A DNA stretch of 64,000 nucleotides, from positions 98,785 through 162,784 of the forward strand of contig NZ_JAUUUU010000005.1 of assembly GCF_030676955.1 (NCBI RefSeq), in the 5' to 3' direction. A program made the translations under genes and the position numbers. Under the pieces are notes generated by a model. That model saw nothing but the letters and a program-made list of their open reading frames with translations, was not told the origin of the DNA and searched no databases. This document shows positions 8,922-18,133 of this stretch, in pieces. This stretch comes from Porticoccus litoralis. Its GTDB lineage: Bacteria; Pseudomonadota; Gammaproteobacteria; Pseudomonadales; Porticoccaceae. Positions within the stretch are counted from its first letter, which is position 1. The number at the start of each line of letters is the position of its first letter.

Positions 8922-9167
8922 TCAGTGGAGCACGCGGTCCTTATCGATACGGGGCGATTCAAGCTTCATGTTTTCTGCTCCGAGCTCTTCAAATACTTCG
9001 ATGCCGGCATCGATCATGACCTTGGCCACATCCACCTTGGCGCTCTCCAGAAATGCTTCCGCATCATCAGAAAAGCTGATCCGGATCAGGGGGGAATCAT
9101 CATCAGTCCGCTGCAGGGCAATATCCCCGTCGGGCAGGATAACGATTTCAAACAGAGAAAGAGACAT
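8922..9167 (-). CDS. Conserved small hypothetical protein
   Basis: 81 residues, acidic, no membrane segment or signal peptide. The pattern MSLSLFEIVILPDGDIALQR, then a charged middle and VMIDAGIEVFEELG, looks like a compact alpha/beta protein. I do not recognise a named family. A small hypothetical gene in the same place (between lexA and the DUF6586 gene) is recalled from Pseudomonas, which favours a real gene. It is the last gene of the leftward topA group and converges on lexA. Confidence 0.6.
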   Translation of the reverse strand: MSLSLFEIVILPDGDIALQRTDDDSPLIRISFSDDAEAFLESAKVDVAKVMIDAGIEVFEELGAENMKLESPRIDKDRVLH

Positions 9168-9255
9168 GAGGTCTACCAGTAGTGGTGGGAATGTAGTAAA
9201 GCGAGATTGTAACAGAGCCGAACCCGGTTATTAACCATCGTCCGGAAAAATTAAC

Positions 9256-9759
9256 TTAGCACTCGAGCATGTGCTGGCGGTGACGTTCAACCACTTCGAG
9301 GAAGGCATTGCGCCAATCGGATAACCGCTCTGCCGTGAGTTCCTGGTCATCCTGATCACTGCTGACCTGAACCACCGCTATCGGAGAATGCTGGCTGACC
9401 TGCTCTGACTGCACCCGCATCACCTGGTGGCAGGCTGACAATAGACCGCTCAGCCAACTGCCGGGCTGCTGTTCCAGATTAGCCAATTCGCTGGCCTCAG
9501 CTGGGTGTTTACCCATGGATTGCAGGGCACTGATCAACGTGTCCACGTCCTGTATCTGTTCCGGCTCCCGGCATTTATAGGTGGCGGCCACTTCCCTGAG
9601 ATAGAACCGGTAGGATATTTCCAGCTGGAGCAGTACTGACTGAGCCAGTGCAAGGACCTGCAGGCGATTTGTACTCTTCCCCTCATACTCAGCCAGTTGC
9701 TCCAGCAATAATGCGCTGAAACAAACGTGCTGGTTCACCACAGACAGGTACGGGTTCAC
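9256..9759 (-). CDS. DUF6586 family protein
   Basis: 167 residues, predicted mostly helical and cytosolic. The N-terminal part (VNQHVCFSALLLEQLAEYEG, then LALAQSVLLQLEISYRFYLREVA) matches the DUF6586 type found next to topA in Pseudomonas-like genomes. No catalytic residues are apparent and the function is unknown. It starts 9 bases after the topA stop, so it is almost certainly cotranscribed with topA. Confidence 0.7.
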   Translation of the reverse strand: MNPYLSVVNQHVCFSALLLEQLAEYEGKSTNRLQVLALAQSVLLQLEISYRFYLREVAATYKCREPEQIQDVDTLISALQSMGKHPAEASELANLEQQPGSWLSGLLSACHQVMRVQSEQVSQHSPIAVVQVSSDQDDQELTAERLSDWRNAFLEVVERHRQHMLEC

Positions 9760-9768
9760 GGCGTGTCT

Positions 9769-12408
9769 TTATTTCTTGCCTTTGCGGCCATCTGTTTCCT
9801 GCCAGCGGCCCTTTTCATAAAAGGCCTTCCAGCCGGTGGGCTTGCCCTCCACCTCCGACTGTACGTACTGCTCTGCCGTCTTGCGACTGTAGCGAACCAC
9901 TGTGGGCAGACCATCGGGATCTTCTGTCGGGGCACTGAACAGGAAACTGTATTTGGGATCGATTTCCTCGCGATGTGGCAACAGCTCCGATACCAGAGGC
10001 GCGCGGGTCTCGCGATGACGGGGAAACTTGCTTGCAGCGAGAAACAGGCCGCTGGCCCCGTCGCGGAGAATGTAATGATCATCGACTTTCTCACAGGCCA
10101 GCTCAGGCATCGGCACCGGGTCCATTTTTGGCGGCGCGGGCTGACCATTTTTCAGCAGCTTGCGAGTGTTACTACAGCTCTCATTGGTACAGCCAAAGTA
10201 CTTGCCAAAACGGCCTGACTTTAACTGCATGTCGCTGCCACACTTGTCGCATTCAATGAGCGGACCATCATAGCCCTTTAGCTTGAAAGACCCGAGTTCT
10301 ACCTCGTAACCCTCACAATCCGGGTTGTTACCGCAGACATGCAACTTGCGGCCTTCGTCAATCAGGTAGCTGTCCATTGCTGTATTGCAGAGTTTGCAAC
10401 GTCGGCGCTCCATCAACTGGCGGCTTTCGGCTTCCTCATCCTCATCGGCATTGACGGCCTCGTCCCCTGGCGTTAGATTCAGTGTGCCCTTACAGCGCTC
10501 CTTGGGTGGCAGGCTGTAGCCGGAACAGCCCAGGAATACGCCGGTGGTACCCGTGCGAATCATCATGGGTCGACCGCACTGCGGACAGGGGATGTCCGTA
10601 TGGGAAGGCTGATTGGGACGCATACCGTCATCGGAGGCATCAGCCTTGGCCAGCTTCTTGGTAAAGTCACGATAGAAGCGGTTCAGTACATCTTTCCACT
10701 CCAGTTCACCCTGGGCAATCTCATCCAGGTATTCTTCCATGGAAGCAGTAAAACCGTAGTCCATCAGATCGGTGAAATTTTCATTCAGGCGATCGGTAAC
10801 AATGTCGCCAATTTTTTCCGCATAAAAACGGCGGTTTTCGACCCGCACGTAGCCACGATCCTGGATGGTGGAGATGATGGAGGCATAGGTAGATGGACGA
10901 CCAATTCCCTTCTTCTCCAACTCCTTAACCAGGGAGGCTTCGGAATAACGGGCGGGCGGTTTCGTAAAGTGTTGCAGGGGAATCAGCTTGTTGAGGCTCA
11001 TGGCCTCGCCCACGGCCATTTCCGGCAGCTCAATATCGTCCCCTTTCTGGGCCATCGCCGGCTGAACCTTGAGATAACCATCAAAGCGGGTTACACGCCC
11101 TTTAGCACGCAGCTCATAGTCTGCGGCTTTGACAGTCAACGTGGTGCTGGTGAATTGGGCAGGGGTCATCTGACAGGCCACGAACTGTTGCCAGATCAGG
11201 CGGTAAAGTTTTTTAGCATCCTCTTCCATGCCGGCAAGATCACCGGGGAGGATATCGATATTGGAGGGCCGGATGGCCTCGTGAGCTTCCTGTGCCCCGG
11301 ACTTACTGCTATAGACATTGGGCTTTTCCGGTAAGTAACGGTCACCGTAGCGTTTACCGATAAATTCGCGGCAGGTGTCCACCGCATCAGCACTGAGGTT
11401 GGTTGAATCCGTTCTCATATAGGTGATGTAACCAGCCTCGTAGAGACGCTGAGCCAACATCATGGTTTTCTTCACCCCGTAACCCAGTCGAGTGCTGCAA
11501 GCTTGCTGTAATGTCGAAGTAATAAAGGGGGCGGAAGGTTTACTGCTGGTGGGCTTGTCTTCCCGGCCGCTGACAACATACGCGGCATTGTTAAGAGCAG
11601 CCAGTGCGGCATCGGTCTGTTCTTTGTTAACGGGTCGGAAGTTGTCACTGCCCTGCTTCTTGACTTCAAATCGAACCTGATCTTCTGCCGCTGTCTCCAG
11701 GTCCGCGTGCAGCGTCCAGTACTCTTCGGGTTCAAAGGCACGTATTTCGCGCTCACGCTCTACAATCAGCTTGACCGCCACCGACTGAACCCGTCCAGCA
11801 GACAGGCCACGGGCTACCTTGCTCCACAACAGGGGGGATACCATGAACCCGACCACACGGTCGAGAAACCTGCGTGCCTGTTGGGCACTGACGCGGTTGG
11901 TGTCGAGACGTCCCGGGTGTTCAAACGCTTCCTTAATTGCCTTCTTGGTAATCTCGTTAAACACCACCCGCTGATAGCTTTCAGGGTCGCCGCCAATGGC
12001 CTCCATCAGGTGCCAGGCAATGGCCTCCCCTTCTCTATCAAGGTCCGTTGCGAGATAAATATGATCGGCAGTTTTAGCGAGTTTTTTGAGTTCCGCGACA
12101 ACTTTTTCCTTGCCGGGCAGAATTTCATAGCGGGCTTTCCAGTCGTTTTCCGGATCGATACCCATCCGCGATACCAGCTGCTCTTTGGCCTTGCGGGCAC
12201 GATGAGCTTCTTTCTCCTCGGGAGACATTTTCCGGGTTGCGGCAGCTGCTTTGGCGCGCTCTTTCGGGTCCACTGTTTTACCGCTTCCACCAGTCGGCAG
12301 GTCGCGGATATGTCCAACGCTGGACTTCACGATAAAGTCGTTGCCAAGATACTTGTTGATCGTTTTGGCCTTGGCAGGGGACTCTACGATAACGAGTGAT
12401 TTACCCAT
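9769..12408 (-). CDS. topA: DNA topoisomerase I (type IA)
   Basis: 879 residues; relaxes negative supercoils behind RNA polymerase. The Toprim domain starts at residue 4 (LVIVESPAKAKTINKYLG) and holds the metal site TDLDREGEA (121-129). Between these parts lies a basic, Glu/Lys/Ala-rich stretch (about 45-85), as in many gammaproteobacterial TopA proteins. The active-site Tyr330 lies in YITYMRTDSTN. SAGRVQSVAVKL (about 203-214) is the conserved domain-IV motif. Three C-terminal four-Cys zinc fingers follow (starting CPQC, CKLC and CDKC). It heads a tight pair with the DUF6586 gene (9-base gap). No clear Shine-Dalgarno is visible before the ATG. Confidence 0.97.
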   Translation of the reverse strand: MGKSLVIVESPAKAKTINKYLGNDFIVKSSVGHIRDLPTGGSGKTVDPKERAKAAAATRKMSPEEKEAHRARKAKEQLVSRMGIDPENDWKARYEILPGKEKVVAELKKLAKTADHIYLATDLDREGEAIAWHLMEAIGGDPESYQRVVFNEITKKAIKEAFEHPGRLDTNRVSAQQARRFLDRVVGFMVSPLLWSKVARGLSAGRVQSVAVKLIVEREREIRAFEPEEYWTLHADLETAAEDQVRFEVKKQGSDNFRPVNKEQTDAALAALNNAAYVVSGREDKPTSSKPSAPFITSTLQQACSTRLGYGVKKTMMLAQRLYEAGYITYMRTDSTNLSADAVDTCREFIGKRYGDRYLPEKPNVYSSKSGAQEAHEAIRPSNIDILPGDLAGMEEDAKKLYRLIWQQFVACQMTPAQFTSTTLTVKAADYELRAKGRVTRFDGYLKVQPAMAQKGDDIELPEMAVGEAMSLNKLIPLQHFTKPPARYSEASLVKELEKKGIGRPSTYASIISTIQDRGYVRVENRRFYAEKIGDIVTDRLNENFTDLMDYGFTASMEEYLDEIAQGELEWKDVLNRFYRDFTKKLAKADASDDGMRPNQPSHTDIPCPQCGRPMMIRTGTTGVFLGCSGYSLPPKERCKGTLNLTPGDEAVNADEDEEAESRQLMERRRCKLCNTAMDSYLIDEGRKLHVCGNNPDCEGYEVELGSFKLKGYDGPLIECDKCGSDMQLKSGRFGKYFGCTNESCSNTRKLLKNGQPAPPKMDPVPMPELACEKVDDHYILRDGASGLFLAASKFPRHRETRAPLVSELLPHREEIDPKYSFLFSAPTEDPDGLPTVVRYSRKTAEQYVQSEVEGKPTGWKAFYEKGRWQETDGRKGKK

Positions 12409-12512
12409 GAATCTATTAAGAACTCAGTGAATTTGAATGAGTGTACCTGCCAGTTTTAGGGCAAGGACAGCTTTGTAAGGGGGCGAATATACATGCGCGG
12501 ACAGTAGGTCGG

Positions 12513-13049
12513 TCAAGGAAATTCTTCAATTTCTTCCTTTTGACTTCCCCTGGAACCGGCACGAATGGCGCTCATTAACACCGATAATTGCTCAGCCATC
12601 ACGGCCACATCCGACTCCTTTCCGCGCTCCTGCCAATAGATGGAAAGACCGGCAGCACTGGCCTCCAGCCCCTTCACTGAAGCCGGCAAATTGCGGATCA
12701 CGTCACCGATGGGTACGTCGAGAACAGGGTTCGCCTCACGGCCCAACCATTGCCAGTTAGCCCAGGGAGATGGGTCGCCCCGCCTTGTCTCCGACACCAG
12801 CAGCCACTTTTCCATTCGAGGCAAAGGTGTCTGCGGTGTTTTACCGCGCCATGGCAAGGTGTAACTGACATACTCAAGATGTCCTTCACCCTCTCGGGCA
12901 TCGGGAGGGTTCACCAATCTGATATGAAATCCCTCGCGAGCTGCTGTCTGACGCATGGCAGAAACCAGTTTTTGCCGGGGCGTCTGTCGCAACCACAGCA
13001 TGGGGGATACAATGATGGCCATGACGAGCGCTATTAACAAATAGGTCAT
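12513..13049 (-). CDS. Membrane-anchored conserved hypothetical protein
   Basis: 178 residues. Residues 2-20 (TYLLIALVMAIIVSPMLWL) form one hydrophobic anchor; the remainder is polar and probably cytosolic, beginning with RQTPRQKLVSAMRQTAAREG. No enzyme motif is visible. A protein with this layout is recalled between topA and uspA in Pseudomonas (sometimes labelled YajC-like, which I do not find convincing). It lies 104 bases upstream of topA on the same strand and diverges from uspA across 54 bases. Confidence 0.6.
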   Translation of the reverse strand: MTYLLIALVMAIIVSPMLWLRQTPRQKLVSAMRQTAAREGFHIRLVNPPDAREGEGHLEYVSYTLPWRGKTPQTPLPRMEKWLLVSETRRGDPSPWANWQWLGREANPVLDVPIGDVIRNLPASVKGLEASAAGLSIYWQERGKESDVAVMAEQLSVLMSAIRAGSRGSQKEEIEEFP

Positions 13050-13103
13050 TGTCTGCTACAACTTTTATATCTTTAATGATGATGTGGCAATTGGAGTCGC
13101 CTT

Positions 13104-13532
13104 ATGTCCGCCTACAAACACGTCCTGGTCGGCCTGGATCTGCAGCCAGAATCACAGCAAGTCGTTGATCGCGTCAAGTCCCTGTTCTCAGGCAGCGATA
13201 GCCAGCTGTCTCTTATTCATGTTCAGGAGCCCCTGTCTTTCGCCTACGGCGGCGATATTCCGATGGATCTCACTGAAGTTCAAAACCAGCTTGAAGAACA
13301 GGCCAAGGAACGACTTGCAGCTCTGGGTCTGGAGTTGGGTATCCCCAGAGAGCGTCAACATGTCATTATCGGTCAGCCCTCCCATGAGATGCACCACTTT
13401 GCCGAAGAAAATAATGTCGACCTGATTGTGGTTGGCAGTCACGGCCGCCACGGCCTCAGTTTAATTCTCGGCTCAACGGCCACGGGGGTTCTGCACGGTT
13501 CGCAATGTGATGTCCTGGCGGTCAGGGTCTGA
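13104..13532 (+). CDS. Universal stress protein (UspA family)
   Basis: 142 residues, a single Usp domain. It begins YKHVLVGLDL and ends with the ATP-binding motif G-2x-G-9x-G-S/T (GSHGRHGLSLILGSTATGVL), so it belongs to the nucleotide-binding UspFG-like branch rather than the non-binding UspA branch. Such proteins support survival during starvation and oxidative or respiratory stress; the exact role here is unknown. GGAG lies 8 bases before the ATG. It diverges from the membrane-anchored hypothetical gene. Confidence 0.9.
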   Translation: MSAYKHVLVGLDLQPESQQVVDRVKSLFSGSDSQLSLIHVQEPLSFAYGGDIPMDLTEVQNQLEEQAKERLAALGLELGIPRERQHVIIGQPSHEMHHFAEENNVDLIVVGSHGRHGLSLILGSTATGVLHGSQCDVLAVRV

Positions 13533-13631
13533 AAGCTGGCATGGGATGGACCCTGTTCAAGCTTCGCTGATCTGATCTAACATACGCAAACACGACCCTT
13601 CCCTCACATTTAAACGGACTCCCAGAATCCC

Positions 13632-15602
13632 ATGGATTGTCACACGGGTAAAAATGCCTTATTCCTTTCGATCACTCTTTTATTTTGCCTTGTTAGCCAT
13701 ATTAGTGTCGCGAAAACACTTTCCCTGGACGAACAGCGCGCGCTCTATCGAGCGGGCAAGATCGCCATCGCCAAGCACGATGAGAGTGAAACCCGCAGGA
13801 TAATCGCCAATATCGGAGATTATCCGCTGGCACCCTACCTGGAATATCTGTGGTTAAGTGATCGCCTGCGTCAGGCCCGGAACAGCGAGGTCGATGATTT
13901 TCTCACCCGGCATAAAGACAGCTCCCTGGCCCGACGCCTGCGCTACCGCTGGCTGGAAACCTTGCGTTCTGGAAACAGGCCGGAAGCGTTTCTTAAATAC
14001 TACCAGCCGGAATCTGCGACTACAGCGCAACAATGTTATTACCAACTAACACGCATTCGCGGAGATGGCGGAGATAACGCCATAACCGATGCCATACAGT
14101 TGTGGAATGTCGGCAAGTCCCAGCCAAAAGGCTGTGACCGGCTATTCGAATTATTGATCAAAAACAATCAGATAACTGAGGAAATAGCCTGGCAGCGCTA
14201 CACTGCTGCCGTGCTTAACCACCAGTACCAGCTCGCCCGCTACCTGCAGCGTTTCTTTATCTCCGACAAGTTTCAACAGCTGGCCCGCAATTTTTACCAG
14301 GTCGATAGAGCCCCCAAAACCATTGGCAACTACCAACTATTTCAGCACCAGGGAAAATTCCTTGAGAATGAAGAAATACACGCCATCGTTATCCATGGTC
14401 TCACACACTTGGCACGCCAAGATGCCGTCATCGCCCTGAAACATTGGAATCGTTACCAACAGATCCATACATTTACCGATGAGCAAAAAACCGAGGTCAT
14501 TTCTGATCTGGTGAAGGGTCTGTATTCACAGGAACACAAAAAGGTGGCCGACGGTTACCTGCTGGAAAACCTCAGTCTTGTAGAACCGGAATTACTTGAA
14601 TGGCGCGCCAGAAAAGCCATGCGTGAATCCAACTGGGATCAACTCCACGAGTGGATTGCCCGAATGCCGGAATCTCTCAAGGAAGAAGATCGCTGGCTTT
14701 ACTGGCGAGCCCGCAGTAGTGAACTCGCTCAGGGCAGCATCCTTTCAACAGACAATGATTCTGCCTATCAGGTGCTGTCCCGCGGTCGCAGTTTCTACGG
14801 TTTCATGGCCAGTGAGTGGCTCGGCATCGATTACGAGATGGCTTTTCGTCAATCCCCGGTAACCAGTGAAGACATGGAGAGACTGAGCAAGCTTCCCGGT
14901 TTGCAGAGAACCAGAGAATTGATCTTCCACGAGGACTACATTTCTGCGCGCCGTGAGTGGTATCACACCAGCCGCAACTTCAACCAACAGCAATGGATTA
15001 CCGCCGCACATATTGCCAGCCAGTGGCAGTGGCACAATGGCGCCATCACCAGCTTCATCAATGCCGGATTCTGGGACGATATCAACCTACGTTTTCCTCT
15101 GGCCTTCAGAGACGTCTTCTACAACCATGCCAAGGCCACCGGCGTCCCGGTTTACCTGTTATTTGCCGTTGCCAGACAGGAAAGCGCACTGGCTCAGGAC
15201 GCCCAGTCACCTGCCGGCGCCAGGGGACTGATGCAACTAATGCCCGCCACGGCCAAGCAGACTGCCCGTAAAAACAGCATTCGTTATCGCGGCACCCGGG
15301 ACCTTCTTGAACCCGAAATCAACATTACCCTGGGCAGTCGCTATTACCGCGAAATGCTCGACCGTTTTGACAACAATCGCATTCTCGCCACTGCCGCCTA
15401 CAACGCCGGTCCACATCGAGTAACTCGCTGGCTGGAGGACACTCAGGGCAAGCTGCCCTTTGACGCCTGGATTGAAACCATTCCCTTCCGGGAAACACGT
15501 AATTACGTGCAGAACGTACTGGCCTTTTCCATGGTCTACGCACACCACCTGGATAGCGATGATCGGATTCTCTCTGAGCAGGAAAAACAACGTCAGTTAT
15601 GA
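13632..15602 (+). CDS. slt: Soluble lytic murein transglycosylase (Slt70 type)
   Basis: 656 residues. A signal peptide (about 1-27, ending ISVAK) exports it to the periplasm. A long alpha-superhelical region forms the ring of Slt70, and the C-terminal SLT domain begins near 500. Catalytic Glu517 sits in ARQESAL, followed by AQSPAGARGLMQLMPATA and later TAAYNAGPHRV. It cleaves the MurNAc-GlcNAc bond to give 1,6-anhydro products, the substrates that NagZ (encoded at 5681-6700) later recycles. Its stop overlaps the tatD start (ATGA). Confidence 0.95.
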   Translation: MDCHTGKNALFLSITLLFCLVSHISVAKTLSLDEQRALYRAGKIAIAKHDESETRRIIANIGDYPLAPYLEYLWLSDRLRQARNSEVDDFLTRHKDSSLARRLRYRWLETLRSGNRPEAFLKYYQPESATTAQQCYYQLTRIRGDGGDNAITDAIQLWNVGKSQPKGCDRLFELLIKNNQITEEIAWQRYTAAVLNHQYQLARYLQRFFISDKFQQLARNFYQVDRAPKTIGNYQLFQHQGKFLENEEIHAIVIHGLTHLARQDAVIALKHWNRYQQIHTFTDEQKTEVISDLVKGLYSQEHKKVADGYLLENLSLVEPELLEWRARKAMRESNWDQLHEWIARMPESLKEEDRWLYWRARSSELAQGSILSTDNDSAYQVLSRGRSFYGFMASEWLGIDYEMAFRQSPVTSEDMERLSKLPGLQRTRELIFHEDYISARREWYHTSRNFNQQQWITAAHIASQWQWHNGAITSFINAGFWDDINLRFPLAFRDVFYNHAKATGVPVYLLFAVARQESALAQDAQSPAGARGLMQLMPATAKQTARKNSIRYRGTRDLLEPEINITLGSRYYREMLDRFDNNRILATAAYNAGPHRVTRWLEDTQGKLPFDAWIETIPFRETRNYVQNVLAFSMVYAHHLDSDDRILSEQEKQRQL

Positions 15603-16432
15603 CAGAGCTTCTGGTCAGTACAGACCCGCTGGTCGATATTGGGGTCAATCTTAGCAACAGTGCCTTCAGCGATCAGTTGCCGGAGATTCTTCGGCGTGCA
15701 CAACAGGCCAACGTCCGCCAGCTAGTAATCACCGGCACTTCTGTTCGTGAAAGTGAGCAGGCCGCAGCCATTTGTGAAGACTTTGACCAGGACTTCCCAG
15801 GCATGCTGTATAGCACCTGTGGGGTTCACCCCCACGATGCCAAGACATTTGTCGCCGGAACCACCACATCCCAGCTCAGAAGCATCGCTCAGGCGCCGCA
15901 CGTGGTTGCTATTGGCGAAACCGGCCTAGACTTCAACCGCAACTTCTCTTCCCCCAAAGACCAGGAGAAAGCCTTTGAGGCCCAGCTAGAACTGGCCGCC
16001 GAATTATCACTTCCCCTATTCATGCACGAGAGAGATGCTCATCAGCGGCAATTTGAAATCCTCAAACAATACCGGGATCACATCACTGACGGGGTCATTC
16101 ACTGCTTTACCGGGGACAAAACGGCACTTTTCAACTACCTCGACCTGGATTTACATATCGGGATTACCGGCTGGATCTGCGACGAACGTCGCGGCCTGTC
16201 GCTACAAAGCCTGGTCACCAGTATTCCAGACCAGCGTCTGCTTCTGGAAACCGATGCCCCCTACCTCCTTCCCCGAACCATGACGCAAAAACCGAAGGCC
16301 AAACGCAATGAACCGGCATTTCTGCCATGGGTATTGCAGACAGTGGCCAAGTGCAAAAGTCAGACAGAGGAACAGGTCGCCCACCAGACCACGCAAAATG
16401 CTGTCGCCTTTTTTCGCCTCGCCCAAAAATGA
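15599..16432 (+). CDS. tatD: TatD family metal-dependent DNase
   Basis: 277 residues, TIM-barrel metal hydrolase. It starts VDIGVNLSNSAFSDQ, the TatD-proper N terminus that lacks the HxH of YcfH/YjjV, followed by CGVHPHDA, GETGLDFNRNFSS, HERDAH, HCFTGD, GITGWICDERRG and ETDAPYLLPR. These supply the metal ligands. TatD is a 3'-5' exonuclease/DNase linked to quality control and oxidative DNA damage; despite its name it is not needed for Tat export. It overlaps slt by 4 bases. A GC-rich hairpin follows its stop. Confidence 0.93.
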   Translation: MTELLVSTDPLVDIGVNLSNSAFSDQLPEILRRAQQANVRQLVITGTSVRESEQAAAICEDFDQDFPGMLYSTCGVHPHDAKTFVAGTTTSQLRSIAQAPHVVAIGETGLDFNRNFSSPKDQEKAFEAQLELAAELSLPLFMHERDAHQRQFEILKQYRDHITDGVIHCFTGDKTALFNYLDLDLHIGITGWICDERRGLSLQSLVTSIPDQRLLLETDAPYLLPRTMTQKPKAKRNEPAFLPWVLQTVAKCKSQTEEQVAHQTTQNAVAFFRLAQK

Positions 16433-16443
16433 TGACTGTCAAT

Positions 16444-16466
16444 ATTGCCGCCCCGGTAGCGGCAAT
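16444..16466 (+). terminator. Hairpin after tatD
   Basis: Perfect 8-bp stem ATTGCCGC/GCGGCAAT with a 7-base loop, 12 bases after the tatD stop. No run of T follows, so as an intrinsic terminator it would be weak; it could instead protect the slt-tatD mRNA end. Confidence 0.4.
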
Positions 16467-16511
16467 CATTATCCCTGCTAAACTGCTGTATTCGTATTCA
16501 AGGAAGCATCT

Positions 16512-17069
16512 ATGAAACAGGTTTTTCTGCTGATACTCGGCCTACTGGCATCGACATCCAGCTGGTGTGGCGGCGACCGATCCACCCTTCTGGAGCAGGA
16601 GGCAGAGCAGCTTGCCCAGGAGTTTGCGAAGACCCTGAAACCCCAATTAGTAAACGCCATGCAACAGGGTGGCCCTGTTGAAGCCGTCAAAATCTGCGCC
16701 ACTGCCGCGCCAGAAATTGCCAGGGAGTTAAGTCAGAACAGTGGCTGGCTGGTGAAGCGGGTCAGTCTGAAAGCCAGAAACACATCAATGGCGATACCTG
16801 ACAACTGGGAAGAAGCCATTCTGGAACAGTTTGATGATCGCCGAGCTAACGGGGAACCGGCGGAGACGCTATCGGCCACAACCCAAACGAACAGCGAGTT
16901 TCGCTACATGAAAGCACAGGGTGTCGGGCCACTTTGCCTGACCTGCCACGGCGAAACCGTAGCACCCAATATTAAACAGGTGCTGGACAGCTATTATCCT
17001 GATGATCGGGCAACCGGTTATCGTCTCGGCGAAATACGTGGCGCCATCAGTCTTACCCGTCCCCTGTAA
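16512..17069 (+). CDS. Tll0287-like (DUF3365) periplasmic protein with CxxCH motif
   Basis: 185 residues. A signal peptide (about 1-20) precedes a Tll0287/DUF3365 domain: an amphipathic helix (EQEAEQLAQEFAKTLKPQL), CATAAPEIARELS and a C-terminal LCLTCHGE. The single CxxCH is a covalent haem c attachment site, so this is probably a small periplasmic monohaem protein of the PAS-like haem sensor/redox type. No partner kinase adjoins it. It is followed 58 bases later by the cation exporter gene. Redox or gas sensing is inferred only. Confidence 0.75.
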   Translation: MKQVFLLILGLLASTSSWCGGDRSTLLEQEAEQLAQEFAKTLKPQLVNAMQQGGPVEAVKICATAAPEIARELSQNSGWLVKRVSLKARNTSMAIPDNWEEAILEQFDDRRANGEPAETLSATTQTNSEFRYMKAQGVGPLCLTCHGETVAPNIKQVLDSYYPDDRATGYRLGEIRGAISLTRPL

Positions 17070-17127
17070 TCACCAAACATAGATCCACACCATCCTTAAT
17101 AGAGTCCTGAGCCAAGCCACCCCGAAA

Positions 17128-18102
17128 ATGAATCCACCCATACGCGAGCAGCCATTAAGCAAATGGCAACATCACCACGACTTTCACCATACCAATCGCA
17201 GGGGTGAACAGCGCACACGCTACGTACTGATTCTGACGGCAATCACCATGGTGGCGGAAATTTCTGCCGGCACCCTATTTGGTTCCATGGCCCTATTGGC
17301 CGATGGCTGGCATATGGGCACACATGTTGCCGCATTCATGATCACCATCTTCGCCTATCGTTACGCCCGCAAACACAATAACAACCCCGCCTACAGTTTT
17401 GGCACGGGAAAAGTGGGCGTTTTGGGAGGTTTTGCCAGTGCCGTCGCACTGGCCAGTGTTGCGTTGATGATGCTGATTGAATCGCTGCAACGGCTTGTCA
17501 CGCCCCAGACAATCCAATTTAATGCGGCCATCAGCGTGGCGGCCCTTGGTCTGTTCATCAACCTGTTAAGTGCTGTGATTCTCAAGGATCACCACGCTCA
17601 TGACCACGCCCACGGCGTGGGCTCGGATCACGACCACCACGCACATCATCACGATCACAACCTCTACGCTGCCTACATGCATGTACTGGCCGACGCACTG
17701 ACCTCAGTGTTGGCCATCGCCGCCCTGCTCTGCGGCAAATATCTGGGACTCAACTGGCTCGACCCGCTGATGGGTATTGTCGGTGCAATCATCATTTCCC
17801 GCTGGTCATGGGGGTTAGTCAAGCAGTCCGGCCCCATTCTGCTGGACGGCAGCCTTCCCCTTAAGCAACGGGAAGCGATACGTGAAACCATTGAAAAAGA
17901 TGGCGAGAATCATGTCACAGATCTACATATCTGGCGGGTCAGTGAACACCACTTTGCCGCTATCATCAGCATTGCCAGCACCCATCCCCGAGACGCAGAG
18001 TATTACAAGCAGGTTCTGGCCGACTTTGAAGCGCTGGAGCACCTTACTATTGAGGTCAACCCAATTGGTCAGCATACGGAAAACCAGGCGAAACAGGCCT
18101 GA
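17128..18102 (+). CDS. dmeF: CDF family Co/Ni (Zn) efflux transporter, DmeF type
   Basis: 324 residues. It starts with the DmeF signature (KWQHHHDFHH), then six membrane helices of the cation diffusion facilitator fold with the metal-site residues in LLADGWHMGTH (HxxxD/D-H pattern) and MHVLADALTS. A His/Asp-rich loop (HHAHDHAHGVGSDHDHHAHHHD, about 153-176) lies between helices IV and V, and a C-terminal cytosolic domain follows. It exports divalent metals by proton exchange. DmeF-type naming implies Co/Ni; ZitB/CzcD-type Zn export cannot be excluded from sequence reading alone. No metal-dependent repressor gene is adjacent. Confidence 0.85.
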   Translation: MNPPIREQPLSKWQHHHDFHHTNRRGEQRTRYVLILTAITMVAEISAGTLFGSMALLADGWHMGTHVAAFMITIFAYRYARKHNNNPAYSFGTGKVGVLGGFASAVALASVALMMLIESLQRLVTPQTIQFNAAISVAALGLFINLLSAVILKDHHAHDHAHGVGSDHDHHAHHHDHNLYAAYMHVLADALTSVLAIAALLCGKYLGLNWLDPLMGIVGAIIISRWSWGLVKQSGPILLDGSLPLKQREAIRETIEKDGENHVTDLHIWRVSEHHFAAIISIASTHPRDAEYYKQVLADFEALEHLTIEVNPIGQHTENQAKQA

Positions 18103-18133
18103 AATAACTCTGTTGCCACATCAGGAGACAATA

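Noticed and set aside
17882..18133. N-terminal extension of the CigR-like gene back into dmeF.
   Set aside because: Overlaps dmeF by about 220 bases, lacks a signal peptide at that start, and the ATG at 18134 has AGGAGA upstream.
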